Shown here one piece after another: positions 45,315-54,604 of a stretch of 64,000 nt of DNA. Both the position numbers and the translations under genes were made by a program. The stretch spans positions 1 through 64,000 of the forward strand of contig CAWIVH010000019.1 of NCBI GenBank assembly GCA_963839475.1, in the 5' to 3' direction. The number at the start of each line of letters is the position of its first letter. The stretch's first letter is position 1. The notes beneath the pieces were generated by a model. That model had not been told where the DNA came from. It made no database searches and saw only the letters and a list, made by a program, of their open reading frames with translations. This stretch comes from CAWIVH01 sp963839475. Lineage in GTDB: Bacteria > Acidobacteriota > UBA6911.

Positions 45315-46007
45315 ATGGCCCGAAAAGCGGTAGTGCTGGTGAGCGGCGGACTGGACTCGACAACCGTGCTGGCGCTCGCGCTTAAACAGGGATTCGAAGT
45401 CTACGCGCTCAGCTTCGACTATGGCCAGCGGCACAGGCAGGAACTGGCAGCCGCAAAAGCTGTCGTGAACCGCATGCAGGTGGCACGGCATGTTGTGGCG
45501 CGGGTGGACCTGCGCAGCTTCGGCGGATCGGCTTTGACCGATGACCTGGAAGTTCCCAAAGGGCGAGAGCCGGAAACAATGGCCTCCGAAATCCCCATCA
45601 CCTACGTGCCCGCCAGGAACACCATCTTTCTCTCCCTGGCCCTGGGATGGTGCGAGGCTCTTGGTGCTGAAGATATCTTCATCGGCGTGAACGCGATCGA
45701 TTATTCAGGATACCCCGACTGCCGGCCCGCATTTCTGCGGGCTTTTGAAAACCTGGCCGCCGTGGCAACCCGGGAGGGCGCGGAAGGCAGGGCCAGGTAT
45801 AAGATACACGCCCCCCTGCTTCACATGGGCAAGGCTCAGATCATTAAGGCCGGCCTCGATGCGGGTGTAGATTTTTCGTTGACCCACAGCTGCTATGATC
45901 CAGATCCCGACGGCAGGGCATGCGGAAACTGCGATGCGTGCACACTGCGCCGGGAAGGATTTCGCGAAGCCGGCCTTTGTGACCCGATACGCTACCGGGA
46001 TGGATGA
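45315..46007 (+). CDS. queC: 7-cyano-7-deazaguanine synthase
   Basis: A 230-residue cytoplasmic enzyme that converts 7-carboxy-7-deazaguanine to preQ0 with ATP and ammonia, on the way to queuosine. The PP-loop VLVSGGLDSTTVLALA is at the N-terminus. YALSFDYGQRHRQEL and YVPARNTIFLSLAL match the family, as does FIGVNAIDYSGYPDCRP. The zinc-binding cysteines are in CYDPDPDGRACGNCDACTLR near the C-terminus (four cysteines in a C-x9-CxxCxxC pattern). It is followed 45 bases later by the DUF4416 gene. Other queuosine genes (queD, queE, queF) are not in the window. Confidence 0.96.
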   Translation: MARKAVVLVSGGLDSTTVLALALKQGFEVYALSFDYGQRHRQELAAAKAVVNRMQVARHVVARVDLRSFGGSALTDDLEVPKGREPETMASEIPITYVPARNTIFLSLALGWCEALGAEDIFIGVNAIDYSGYPDCRPAFLRAFENLAAVATREGAEGRARYKIHAPLLHMGKAQIIKAGLDAGVDFSLTHSCYDPDPDGRACGNCDACTLRREGFREAGLCDPIRYRDG

Positions 46008-46052
46008 GATGCTCTTTTCCGGGCCGTCGCAAATACGCGCGGAGATGATTCG

Positions 46053-46589
46053 ATGGGAATGATTCGATCTGTTCAGGATGTGAAATTGTTTGCCGGCATT
46101 TTAACCGGATTCCCGCACCTTTTCGAAGATGCCGCCCTCGCCCTCGAGCGTGAATTCGGACCCGTCGACAGCAGAGGAGGCCCTTTCTTGTTTGATTCTA
46201 CGCGATACTACGAGGATGAAATGGGGCCCTCCCTTTCACGTTATTTTTTGTCATTCCGCACACTGGTGAGTCCGGATCGAATCGCAGCAGTCAAGCTCTG
46301 GACGAATAGATTGGAAGAACGGCTAGCCTCTGGACAATCCCAGGTGGGCCGCCCGGTGAATATCGATCCTGGTTACCTTGAGGAATCCAAAATTGTTCTC
46401 GCCTCAACCAAAAATTTCTATCATCGCCTCTATCTGGCACATGGGATTTTTGGCGAGGTAACGATGCATTTTGAAAAAGGGGAGTGGTGTTCTCTCCCCT
46501 GGACCTTCCCCGACTTCAGGACAGGGCGGTATTCGGCCTATTTCATGGATTTGAGGCAGAGGTTCAGGAATCAGATCCGACCCAACTAA
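46053..46589 (+). CDS. DUF4416 family protein
   Basis: A 178-residue protein matching DUF4416 over its whole length: VQDVKLFAGILTGFP, FDSTRYYEDEMGPSLSRYFL, VNIDPGYLEESKIVLASTKN and FPDFRTGRYSAYFMDLRQRF are characteristic. The function of the family is unknown. The compact fold, with several conserved aromatic and acidic residues, may be enzymatic. It follows queC in the same direction and could be co-transcribed. Its stop overlaps the end of the convergent oxidoreductase gene by 4 bases, an unusually tight arrangement for convergent genes. Confidence 0.85.
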   Translation: MGMIRSVQDVKLFAGILTGFPHLFEDAALALEREFGPVDSRGGPFLFDSTRYYEDEMGPSLSRYFLSFRTLVSPDRIAAVKLWTNRLEERLASGQSQVGRPVNIDPGYLEESKIVLASTKNFYHRLYLAHGIFGEVTMHFEKGEWCSLPWTFPDFRTGRYSAYFMDLRQRFRNQIRPN

Positions 46590-47878
46590 TCAAGGGTCCA
46601 CGGACTGCGCATCTTCCGCGAACGCATCGCATTGGCTTCTGCATCGTCAACGAAACGCTCCTCCTCCGGATCCCAACGGAGTTTTCGGCCAAGCTTGATG
46701 GCAATGTTTCCGAGATGGCAGACTGTCGCTACCCTATGGCCGATTTCAACCGGGAAATAGGGATTTTTCCGGCTTTTCACACATTGGAGGAAATCGTGGT
46801 GTTCCCCTTTCGGATTCGTATAAAGATGAATCTCGCTCGGGCCGATCACCGAGTTGAGAATTTCCTGTGAACTGGCTTCCAGCGGCCCGCGCCAGCCCGT
46901 ATTGCCAACCCACCCGTCCGAGCCGATGAATTTGATGCTGGGATTGCCGGGGGTGCAGCTCATGACCACGTCGTTGGCATACCGATAGGTTATGTCGTAG
47001 TCCTTGACGGTATTGTAAAGTCCCTCACTCCAATAGGTCCCCGATCCGGAGATTTCAATTGGGCCGCTGTGCTCCGTATCGTTGGCCCACTGGGCCGTGT
47101 CGAAAAGATGTGTTCCCCAGTCACAGATGATTCCGCCCGAGTAATCCGAAATCCACCGGAAATTGAAGTGGACCCGGTCGCGAGTGTAAGGAGCGTAAGG
47201 GGCCGGCCCCAACCACATTTCATAATCCAGTTCCGGCGGCACCGGCTGCGGGGTCGGATCGCCGGGTTTCGTGGGCTGTTTAGGCAAAATCACTTCGATC
47301 TTCTGCAGCTTCCCTATCCTGCCGTTGCGCACCAACTCTGCCATTCGATGATACACCGGCACCGCCCTGTCCTCGGTGCTGGTCTGGAAAACTCTCCCAT
47401 GCTTGCGCACCGTTTCAATAAGTACCTTGCCCTCTCCGATCGAGAGTGTCGGCTTCTCGCACTGAACGTCCTTGCCGGCGCGTAACGCCATCACGCTGAT
47501 CAAGGTATGCCAATGGTCGGGGGTGGAGATCATCACGGCGTCGATGTCTTTCCGCGCGAGCACCTCGCGAAAATCTTTGGTCATCGTGCAGTCCTGGTTG
47601 CCGTATTTCTCGTCGACCATATCCTTGGCTTTTTTCATGCGTTCACTGTCGACATCACAAACGGTCACAACCTGGGATTCGGGAAGATCCAGGTAGTATT
47701 TGAGGTTCCAGGATCGGCCATGGTCCCCAACCCCGATAAACCCGACAGTTGTCCGGTTGCTCGGGGAGTTGGTTCCCAGCAGCCGGGACGGGATGTAAAT
47801 TGGAGCCGCAGCGACTGCTGCACCTGTTTGCACAAATTGACGCCGCGAAATGCGCCGCTTCCCGCTTGAAACTTTCAT
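46586..47878 (-). CDS. Tat-exported Gfo/Idh/MocA family oxidoreductase
   Basis: A 430-residue protein. The start at 47878 has CGGGGGTGTC before it and opens a Tat signal (SRRQFVQTGAAVAAAP), so the longer upstream start (47986) is rejected. The Rossmann motif is GFIGVGDHG and the family signature is CEKPTLSIGEG. STPDHWHTLI and DWGTHLFDTAQW come from the substrate half. Together these place it with the secreted sugar-oxidoreductases of acidobacteria and planctomycetes. It overlaps the convergent DUF4416 gene by 4 bases at its end. The substrate is unknown. Confidence 0.9.
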   Translation of the reverse strand: MKVSSGKRRISRRQFVQTGAAVAAAPIYIPSRLLGTNSPSNRTTVGFIGVGDHGRSWNLKYYLDLPESQVVTVCDVDSERMKKAKDMVDEKYGNQDCTMTKDFREVLARKDIDAVMISTPDHWHTLISVMALRAGKDVQCEKPTLSIGEGKVLIETVRKHGRVFQTSTEDRAVPVYHRMAELVRNGRIGKLQKIEVILPKQPTKPGDPTPQPVPPELDYEMWLGPAPYAPYTRDRVHFNFRWISDYSGGIICDWGTHLFDTAQWANDTEHSGPIEISGSGTYWSEGLYNTVKDYDITYRYANDVVMSCTPGNPSIKFIGSDGWVGNTGWRGPLEASSQEILNSVIGPSEIHLYTNPKGEHHDFLQCVKSRKNPYFPVEIGHRVATVCHLGNIAIKLGRKLRWDPEEERFVDDAEANAMRSRKMRSPWTLD

Positions 47879-48258
47879 GACACCCCCGAGGGAAAACCGG
47901 ACACCGGACTTCAAGATCGAGGCCCGTCCGCATGAATGGAGGCATTCGAGATTAGCACTCCCAGCCCCGAAGTGAACGCCTCCCAATCTACCTCATGGTC
48001 GTTTGGGAATGAAGCGGCTTCTTGAAGATCGGAATGGCGCCGCCGCCTGGCCCTACCTCCCGCGGGGAGGAATGGATCATAAAAATGCACGCGCCTAAAT
48101 CAAAATGGTCGTAACATGCCATTATCCCTTTGCGCTGAGGATGTGACGCAGGGAAGCGAGCCAGGATAAATACCGTGTCGCCGCATACATTAAAACCGGC
48201 ATCCGGCTCGCGGCACGCTGATATAAAGGCATTCCAGGATCGAAAAGCGGAGGAATTC
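47879..48258. other. Divergent intergenic region
   Basis: About 380 bases between the leftward oxidoreductase and the rightward DegT gene. It must contain both promoters. The right end has GCGGAGGAATTC before the DegT start. No further gene is seen. Confidence 0.5.
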
Positions 48259-49626
48259 ATGAATAAAAGAAACAGCCGTCGCCAGTTTATCGAGCGGGCG
48301 ATGGGCATCAGTGCAGGCGTTTTTTGTTCGCTGAATCGTCCAGTGCGCGCGCGCACATCGGTCTCCGGCGAAATCAACGACAAACCGGCCCTGCTGGGCG
48401 GCACCCCGGCTCACAAGGAGGGCTGGCCGGGCTGGCCGGAATGGAGGCAATCGTGGGAGGGATCGGTCCTTGATGTCCTTCGAAGCGGAAAATGGTACAG
48501 GGGCGATGGGGGCCATGTCGCGGATTTTGAAGCAGCTTATGCCAAATTAATAGGCGCTCGTCGCTGTCTGGCCACTGCCAGCGGCACCACGGCCCTGATG
48601 GTCAGCCTTCAGGTTCTCGATATCGATGCCGGAGATGAAGTAATCGTCTCGCCCTTCACTTTCATAGCCACGTACAACGCCATCCTCGTAAACAAGGCAT
48701 TGCCGGTTTTTGCCGACACGCATCCGGAAACCCTCACCATGGATCCCGCGTCCATCGAAAGCCGGGTCACCGACCGGACACGGGCCATAATGCCGGTGCA
48801 TATTTACGGCATGCCTTGCGACATGGATCCGATCGTCGCAACTGCACGCAAACGCAACCTGAAGGTAATTGAAGACGCCTGTCAGGCATGGCTGGCCGAA
48901 TATAAGGGACGCAAATGCGGCGTGCTCGGCGACCTGGGATGCTTCAGTTTCCAGAACTCGAAACACCTCCCTTCGGGCGAAGGCGGCGCCATCACCGGTG
49001 ACAGCGATCCACTGCTCGATCGCTGCAGTGCTTTCCATAATTGCGGACGGGGAACTGGAACATTCAAGGGATCCAAACCGTACTTCACCCGCGGAAGCAA
49101 CTACCGGATGCAGCAGGTTCAGGCTGTGATGCTCTCACAGCAATTGGATAAGCTGGTCCAGGAAACCGCGCTCCGGCGGGAAAATGCGGACTACCTGGGC
49201 GGAATGCTCCGTCAGATTCCAGGAATCCAAACGGTACGGCTGCCGGTGAACAGTCGTGCGGTCTGGCATCTGTACCCCTTCCGGTACGATGCCCGCCAGT
49301 TTAGCGGATTGCCGCGCGACCGGTTTGTCAAGGCGCTCAGCGCCGAGGGGATTCCCTGCAGCTCAGGTTACCAGGAACAGTACTTCGACGGCCTGCTGGA
49401 CGAAACCATCGAATCCCGCGGCTTTAAACGCCTCTTCAGTGAAAAGCGGCTGCGGGATTACCGGGACAGCTTCAAGGAACTGAAGGGAAACCGGGAAGTT
49501 TGCGAAACCACGGTGGCGGTGACACAAAACCTGCTCCTGGCCAAGCGAAGCTATATGGAGCACATCGCCGAAGCCATCAAGAAAATCAAGACGCATAGCG
49601 CGGAATTGGCGAAACTGGAAAAATAA
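48259..49626 (+). CDS. DegT/DnrJ/EryC1/StrS aminotransferase with a Tat signal
   Basis: A 455-residue PLP-dependent sugar aminotransferase-like protein. GCGGAGGAATTC precedes the ATG at 48259. Residues 5-30 (NSRRQFIERAMGISAGVF) look like a twin-arginine signal, which is unusual because most family members act on nucleotide sugars in the cytoplasm. The catalytic core is otherwise normal: TASGTTALMVSLQVLD, VIVSPFTFIATYNAIL, EDACQAWLAEYKG (the Asp that holds the PLP nitrogen) and SFQNSKHLPSGEGGAI (the Lys that binds PLP). If the signal is functional, the enzyme would be periplasmic and would act on a free or glycan-bound keto sugar. It converges on the PD40 gene at a hairpin. Confidence 0.85.
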   Translation: MNKRNSRRQFIERAMGISAGVFCSLNRPVRARTSVSGEINDKPALLGGTPAHKEGWPGWPEWRQSWEGSVLDVLRSGKWYRGDGGHVADFEAAYAKLIGARRCLATASGTTALMVSLQVLDIDAGDEVIVSPFTFIATYNAILVNKALPVFADTHPETLTMDPASIESRVTDRTRAIMPVHIYGMPCDMDPIVATARKRNLKVIEDACQAWLAEYKGRKCGVLGDLGCFSFQNSKHLPSGEGGAITGDSDPLLDRCSAFHNCGRGTGTFKGSKPYFTRGSNYRMQQVQAVMLSQQLDKLVQETALRRENADYLGGMLRQIPGIQTVRLPVNSRAVWHLYPFRYDARQFSGLPRDRFVKALSAEGIPCSSGYQEQYFDGLLDETIESRGFKRLFSEKRLRDYRDSFKELKGNREVCETTVAVTQNLLLAKRSYMEHIAEAIKKIKTHSAELAKLEK

Positions 49627-49650
49627 CCGTCGGCCACCGTAAAGTTCTGG

Positions 49651-49684
49651 AAGGCCGCAAAAGGGATTTACTTTTTGCGGCCTT
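49651..49684. terminator. Perfect 12-bp hairpin between convergent genes
   Basis: AAGGCCGCAAAA (49651-49662) pairs perfectly with TTTTGCGGCCTT (49673-49684) around a 10-base loop. It lies 25 bases after the DegT stop and covers the last codons of the convergent PD40 gene. The T-run is inside the stem, so it is less typical than the 29053 terminator but may serve both directions. Confidence 0.5.
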
Positions 49685-51608
49685 CGGGGGCTTTGCGGTT
49701 GAGATGTTCGGCCGCTTCCGTCGCACGGCCCAACGCAAGCAGCAATGTTCCGAGGCTCTGGTGAGCGTAATCGTCGGCTGGCCGTACCGCCAGAGCCTGC
49801 TTCCAGAGGTCGACTGCCCTCTCGTATTGCCCCACCCTGCGATAATAGGCCGCTTCATCCGCCAGGCGATAAAACTCGATGACAGGCCCTGCAATCCGCT
49901 CAAATCCTCCAGTCCCGATATTGACGAACTCGGGGATGTTCACTGCGCGATTGGCCTCGGTCACATTCTCGATCAGAATGGCCGGGCTGTCGTTCCCCTC
50001 CTGATCAATGTGAGTCAGATACATGCGGGTATAGGGAGACCCGGCTTTGGAGGAAAATACCAGCCATCGGCCATTGGGGGAAAAACTGTGCCAGGAATTC
50101 ATCGGCTTGAGATTGCACCTCATCCGGCGAGCCGCACCGCCGGTCGATGGTACGATATACAATTCGCTGTCCGGGCGCATCAGGAGGCCGTTCCGGCACT
50201 TCACGAACACAATCCAGCGGCCGTCGGGTGAAATCTTCGGAAAGGAGTTGCTGAATCCATTGTGCGACGCTCCGGCAATCGGCTCCGGCATTCCGCCTTT
50301 TCCGCCCAGGAACGGTATCCGGAAGAGATCGTACTGAATCTGCCGCTCATTCGGATCGTTTGCCGCCTTAGCTTCGGGCGCTCCCGTTGGATTGGGATCG
50401 ATCGCTCGTGCACGAGCGAAAACCAGGTATTGGCCGTCAGGGCTCCAGACCGCCCCAGTCTGCACGAACCCGGGATCCGCCGCCCCCGGCAGCGGCTGCA
50501 GAATCCCTGTGTTGCGGCTATACCATGCCAGGATTCCACGAGTCGCGAAAAACACTTGCAGGAACCGATAATCCTTGAAGTTGGCGACATAATAGTTGCT
50601 GGGAGGATTCGACTTCTCCCCCGGCAGTCCCATGGCATCAACATCGTTGATGGTGGTCACGACATATCGGCCATCGGGCGACACCTGCGACATGAACCCA
50701 ATCCGGAGATTCCCCTTCAGGCGGCCGCGGGCAGTGCTCCATTGAATGACATCCTCGTCACGGATCTCTGTCTCGGGCCGCACCGGAGCAAGAGCATATA
50801 ACCCTCTATTGCCTTGCAGTCCATCGAGATCCATGCCCAGCGTTTTCCCGTCGGCGGAGAAAGAGTGGCAATTCGCACACATGGGCAGGTTTTCGAGCAG
50901 GATGCGGCTGCCGTTTTCGGAGATATCCTTCAAGCGCCAGCGGATGAGCCGGACGGCATACGGCGCCAGAGGCTTGATATCCCCCTTCTCGGTCTCCGTG
51001 GGCATCAGCGGAACGTCGCGATAAAAAATCGGCGCACCGACGGCGTCGCTCGATGTCATCAAAGATACTTGCCCGCGGGAAACGGGCATCTTTCTACCCG
51101 GATCCAGGAAACCGTGGACCGTCACCTTCGCGGCCGCCGTGGTTGAATGCTGCTTGATACTGCGCCAGAGTTCGGCTGAAGGGCTCCAGGTCCGCGACAG
51201 GGATTCCCGCGAGCTCAATTGAGGCGGCTCGTTGGTTTGCGCAATGCAGGCAGGATCGATCGGGCCAATCTGCAGCTTGTCACCGGAACTCTCAGATTTC
51301 CGCCCGGGTGTTCCGTCGGCAAAGGTCACTTCGACGGTCCAGCTGACGGCCGACGAGGGGTCATACCAGACAAATCTCGGAGGAGCTATCTCGGGCGGGA
51401 AGATGGCGCCATCCGGGGGATAGTCGATGCCGATCGACTCGACAGGCGCTCCCGACGGAATCGATGTGCCGGTTCGCAGCTGGATCGTCAGGGCCAAGAA
51501 ACATAAAACAGCCGGCACCGCAATGCGGCGCCAGATATACCCGGACGATCGTTTGCGGCGGATCCCCACCAAAACCTCGGTCAATTCTCCCCGACCTTTC
51601 GTTGCCAT
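49668..51608 (-). CDS. Exported PD40 beta-propeller protein with CxxCH motif and TPR tail
   Basis: A 646-residue exported protein. I prefer the start at 51608, though its ribosome binding site (AGGATTGTGAAG) is weak. An N-terminal membrane helix (IAVPAVLCFLALTIQL) acts as signal or anchor. A first domain of about 170 residues resembles an Ig-like or cytochrome-associated module. Then MCANCHSFSADGKTLGMDLDG gives a CxxCH heme-c motif at the start of a WD40/PD40 propeller, whose blades (VSPDGRYVVTTI, WSPDGQYLVFARA, ISPDGRWIVFVK, FSPNGRWLVFSS) are clear. The C-terminus carries about two TPR units (YRRVGQYERAVDLWKQAL). The combination suggests a heme-bearing sensor or electron-transfer protein in the periplasm. 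Confidence 0.8.
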   Translation of the reverse strand: MATKGRGELTEVLVGIRRKRSSGYIWRRIAVPAVLCFLALTIQLRTGTSIPSGAPVESIGIDYPPDGAIFPPEIAPPRFVWYDPSSAVSWTVEVTFADGTPGRKSESSGDKLQIGPIDPACIAQTNEPPQLSSRESLSRTWSPSAELWRSIKQHSTTAAAKVTVHGFLDPGRKMPVSRGQVSLMTSSDAVGAPIFYRDVPLMPTETEKGDIKPLAPYAVRLIRWRLKDISENGSRILLENLPMCANCHSFSADGKTLGMDLDGLQGNRGLYALAPVRPETEIRDEDVIQWSTARGRLKGNLRIGFMSQVSPDGRYVVTTINDVDAMGLPGEKSNPPSNYYVANFKDYRFLQVFFATRGILAWYSRNTGILQPLPGAADPGFVQTGAVWSPDGQYLVFARARAIDPNPTGAPEAKAANDPNERQIQYDLFRIPFLGGKGGMPEPIAGASHNGFSNSFPKISPDGRWIVFVKCRNGLLMRPDSELYIVPSTGGAARRMRCNLKPMNSWHSFSPNGRWLVFSSKAGSPYTRMYLTHIDQEGNDSPAILIENVTEANRAVNIPEFVNIGTGGFERIAGPVIEFYRLADEAAYYRRVGQYERAVDLWKQALAVRPADDYAHQSLGTLLLALGRATEAAEHLNRKAPEGRKK

Positions 51609-51808
51609 AAACTTCACAATCCTGGACTCGCAGTGCGCCTGTGAGCCCTGGCAGCGCGACACTACAAGTGTACCAGATCAGCCGTGGCAAAAACTCCGAC
51701 GATGAGGCCAGCCAGCTGAAGCCCGGCTCCACGGGGACGAAATAGATCAGTTTACTGCTTGCCGGGAGGCTCACTCTGGGTTATTACTAGAGAATCGGGG
51801 GACACCAC

Positions 51809-52387
51809 ATGGGGCCAACTAAAATCAACGAAAAGATTTTCGATGAATCTGGAAGCTGGATTCAATTCCATAAGGATATGCGATTTGAACAGCGTTATCG
51901 GATTGAAAACGATTTGATCTTCTGTGAAACGATCGCGCGGATCCGCAGTAAGCCCGCTGAGGTAGTTACCCAGCTCCAACAGGCCTGGGACTGGTGGGAT
52001 TATGGAAAGTTGATCAGCTTTAAACGCAACTCCGACCATTCCTCGGACATGGAGCTCAAACCGATTTCGAGGCACATCACCCGGGTCCGCATACATATCC
52101 TGCCGCAGGAGGAATTGGCTCAACCGAAGGGGATCCGCCTGACGGTGATCTATTCGCATCATCTGGAGGGTCCCTCAAGCATCGATGTCTACCCAAGGGC
52201 TGGAACACCTGAGGAAGTAATCCTCCGAGGGCGGTTTCACGGAGTGCGGCATCATATTCCCGTGCCGTTTGTCCAGGCGGAGTCTGTCGCAAAAACACAT
52301 TTGGCTGCCGAGTCGGGGACTCTGAAATTCCCATTTCCCAAAGGGACCGGATATGTGGGCCTGGCGCGCCGGTTGGAGGGCCGCTGA
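51809..52387 (+). CDS. Hypothetical protein, alpha/beta, unknown family
   Basis: A 192-residue soluble protein without a signal. I do not recognise the family. Visible features are a first half with alternating charged strands (FEQRYRIENDLIFCETIARI), a conserved-looking WDWWDYGKLI in the middle, and PVPFVQAESVAKTHLA near the end. An SRPBCC-like fold is possible but unproven. It lies between two minus-strand genes and is transcribed alone. No ribosome binding site of note precedes the ATG (GGGGGACACC), so the start is approximate. Confidence 0.55.
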   Translation: MGPTKINEKIFDESGSWIQFHKDMRFEQRYRIENDLIFCETIARIRSKPAEVVTQLQQAWDWWDYGKLISFKRNSDHSSDMELKPISRHITRVRIHILPQEELAQPKGIRLTVIYSHHLEGPSSIDVYPRAGTPEEVILRGRFHGVRHHIPVPFVQAESVAKTHLAAESGTLKFPFPKGTGYVGLARRLEGR

Positions 52388-52435
52388 AGCCGGCCGGGGC
52401 TGCGCGGTTTGCGTAGTTTAGCCGTGTGATGACCG

Positions 52436-53902
52436 CTAGAGGCTGCGCCGCTGAATGGCCTTTTCTCCTTCTATCCGTGGGACAAAGATATCCTGCCAGC
52501 CCAGGCGGCATTCCTCGACCATCTTCACGCAATATTCCAGGCGTCCAAGGGTCGCAGCGGGGTTGTTGGTCCCGAAAGAAAATTTGATCCCGGCTTGTTT
52601 TGCAGCTTTGATAAACTTGGCACTGGGAATCCGATAGCGGTCGTTGATTTCGACCGCCACGTCGTTTTTCCGCGCCGCGTCAATCACTTTCTCCATTCGC
52701 TCGGATGTCCACAAAGCATCGTATTCAGCGGCCATGGCCTCGGGAAGGAAGGTCGGATTCACGTAGATATCAATCGGCTCTCGATTCAGCACACCCAGGA
52801 TGCGATCCACGATGACGTCCATGAATTTCTGCCTGTCGCCGATCTCCCCCACCTCATCTTTCATCCAGAGGCGCATCCGTTTTCCGCGATCGTCGGTGAA
52901 GGTCATGGCGTCTGTAAATACGTAATCAAAACGGGCGATGGCCTCTTTGGAGAACATCTTGACCCATTCGCGGCCTTCCGCCTGCATTGCGAGGAACACG
53001 GGCTGGCCGGCCATCGATTTTAAAAACTCGGTGATGCCGGAATCATCGGTAATGGGGAAGCCCACTCCGCAATTGACGGCGATGCCATACTGTATCCCTT
53101 TGCGGCGCGATTCGCGCAGCGCATCTTCGATCGTCAGCCCTCCTTTAAGATGAACGTGGTAGTCCACCACCGGGTAATTCCTGTCGGACAGTTCGAGCAG
53201 CCGGGTATAAACGGCATCCGCCACGGGCTTGTCCGGATTTGGAGAAACCAGGTTATCGGGCAAGGGCCGCACCAGAACATTCCGGTAGCGCACGCGGGAT
53301 CCGGGATCGTGCCCTTGCAGGGCGAAAGTTCCGCTTCCAAGAATGTGAGTGTGGGCCTTACCGACGGAAACCGGCGGATCGGGTTCAACATAATCCACTA
53401 TCAGCATGTCATTCAGCCGCACTTGTACGTTTTTCCCGCGGACGGCGATGTAAAGCTGAAACCACTCTCCGTCTTTTGCGAAGGCCTTATAGACATTGCG
53501 AACTCCGTAGAGAGATCCCGTCTTTTTCCTTTCGCGATAGGACCCCTCACCCTGGCAGCTATTGCACACCTGTACTTCAAATCCCTGCTCCGGAAATCCC
53601 GTTTGCTGGAATTTTGTCTGGAAAAAAATCCCGCTGTTGGCTCCTGGCCAGGTCATGACCTCCGCCTTGAGCTCAAAGTTTTTGAATTCTGCATGGCGCA
53701 GCGGTCCCGCATAAAACAGGTGAGAACGTGGTCCACTGCATTCAAGGCAGGAATCCTGCACGGACCAGGTGCCGGGATTTTCGCTCGCTTTCCACCCGTT
53801 GAGCGATTTGCCATCGAACAATGGAATCCATTCTTCATCGCCGAACAGCAGCGGCGTAGCCAGGATGGAACCAATAAAAGCTCTGCGTGATAGGTTTTCC
53901 AT
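52436..53902 (-). CDS. Tat-exported DUF1080 / PHP-like amidohydrolase fusion
   Basis: A 488-residue protein; the start at 53902 has GGGAGCTTTCC before it and opens a Tat signal (LSRRAFIGSILATPLLFG). Residues 22-215 are a DUF1080 domain (WIPLFDGKSLNGWK, FELKAEVMTWPGANSGIFF, GEWFQLYIAVRGKNVQVRLN), now known as 3-keto-disaccharide hydrolase. Residues 255-488 form a TIM-barrel-like metal-dependent domain: PVVDYHVHLKGGLT (the HxH pair), VFLAMQAEGREW, DIYVNPTFLPEA, VAVEINDRYRI and FSFGTNNPAATLG. The pairing suggests cleavage of a 3-keto glycoside followed by processing of the product. It lies convergent to the preceding hypothetical gene. Confidence 0.85.
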   Translation of the reverse strand: MENLSRRAFIGSILATPLLFGDEEWIPLFDGKSLNGWKASENPGTWSVQDSCLECSGPRSHLFYAGPLRHAEFKNFELKAEVMTWPGANSGIFFQTKFQQTGFPEQGFEVQVCNSCQGEGSYRERKKTGSLYGVRNVYKAFAKDGEWFQLYIAVRGKNVQVRLNDMLIVDYVEPDPPVSVGKAHTHILGSGTFALQGHDPGSRVRYRNVLVRPLPDNLVSPNPDKPVADAVYTRLLELSDRNYPVVDYHVHLKGGLTIEDALRESRRKGIQYGIAVNCGVGFPITDDSGITEFLKSMAGQPVFLAMQAEGREWVKMFSKEAIARFDYVFTDAMTFTDDRGKRMRLWMKDEVGEIGDRQKFMDVIVDRILGVLNREPIDIYVNPTFLPEAMAAEYDALWTSERMEKVIDAARKNDVAVEINDRYRIPSAKFIKAAKQAGIKFSFGTNNPAATLGRLEYCVKMVEECRLGWQDIFVPRIEGEKAIQRRSL

Positions 53903-54604
53903 GGAAAGCTCCCGAAAAAAAGCGAGTCTAATGGCCGCAGGTCCTTGCTGCAAGCGTAAATCTCTCACGGGTCTCAGAGCCGCGGCGGAAATGGCTGATT
54001 ATGAATCGCGGCCGGACCTCGCAGCCGCCCGCCTACTTTCGAAAGCCGCAGGGTAGGTCTTCTTGAAACAGGGTGGGCAGATTCCGTGCGAAAAGTCGGT
54101 CGTTGGATAATCTTCCTGAAGGGCAATGCGCCGTGTCCACTTACCCGACGCGGAGCGAAGGCGAGAACACACGCAACACACGATCGGAAAGTTAAACAAA
54201 TGCAATTGCAGCGGCAGGCGGCGGGTGCCACTAGCTGGTTTTGGTCGGCGGACTGGCATTAACATCGGAAATCGTCAAACCTCCGGAGGATCGGGATTTC
54301 GTCTCTCTTAAGCCAGCCGGATTAAAGGCTGAAATCCCGGGGCGATTCAAATACCATTCCATGCTTTGTTAACATTTCCTTATTGTACGGGCCCATTTAT
54401 CCCGCAAATAAGAACAAAAAACAACCTTCAAACGCCCCAAAATCTCTTTTTTGGGGGCAAGTTAACGTCAATATCGGTATCTTTATTGAAGAGGAAAACC
54501 GCTCCTCGGAAGTCATCAAGCAGTTCAAGGAGCTTCTCAGAACAAACGGAGATCAAGCCGAAAGTGGCGACGAAACCTTTCTGCGTCCGGGGCGGAGGTG
54601 GACC
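53903..54604. other. Intergenic region with an AT-rich hairpin
   Basis: About 700 bases without a supported gene. An in-frame extension of the next gene from 54383 is open but reads poorly and has no ribosome binding site. CCCCAAAA (54435-54442) can pair with TTTTGGGG (54449-54456) around a 6-base loop. The part near 54360-54440 is noticeably AT-rich and may hold a promoter. Confidence 0.45.

Noticed and set aside
54383..54604. N-terminal extension of the WD40-like protein
   Set aside because: The start at 54605 has a strong ribosome binding site and begins a signal peptide, which would be buried by the extension.
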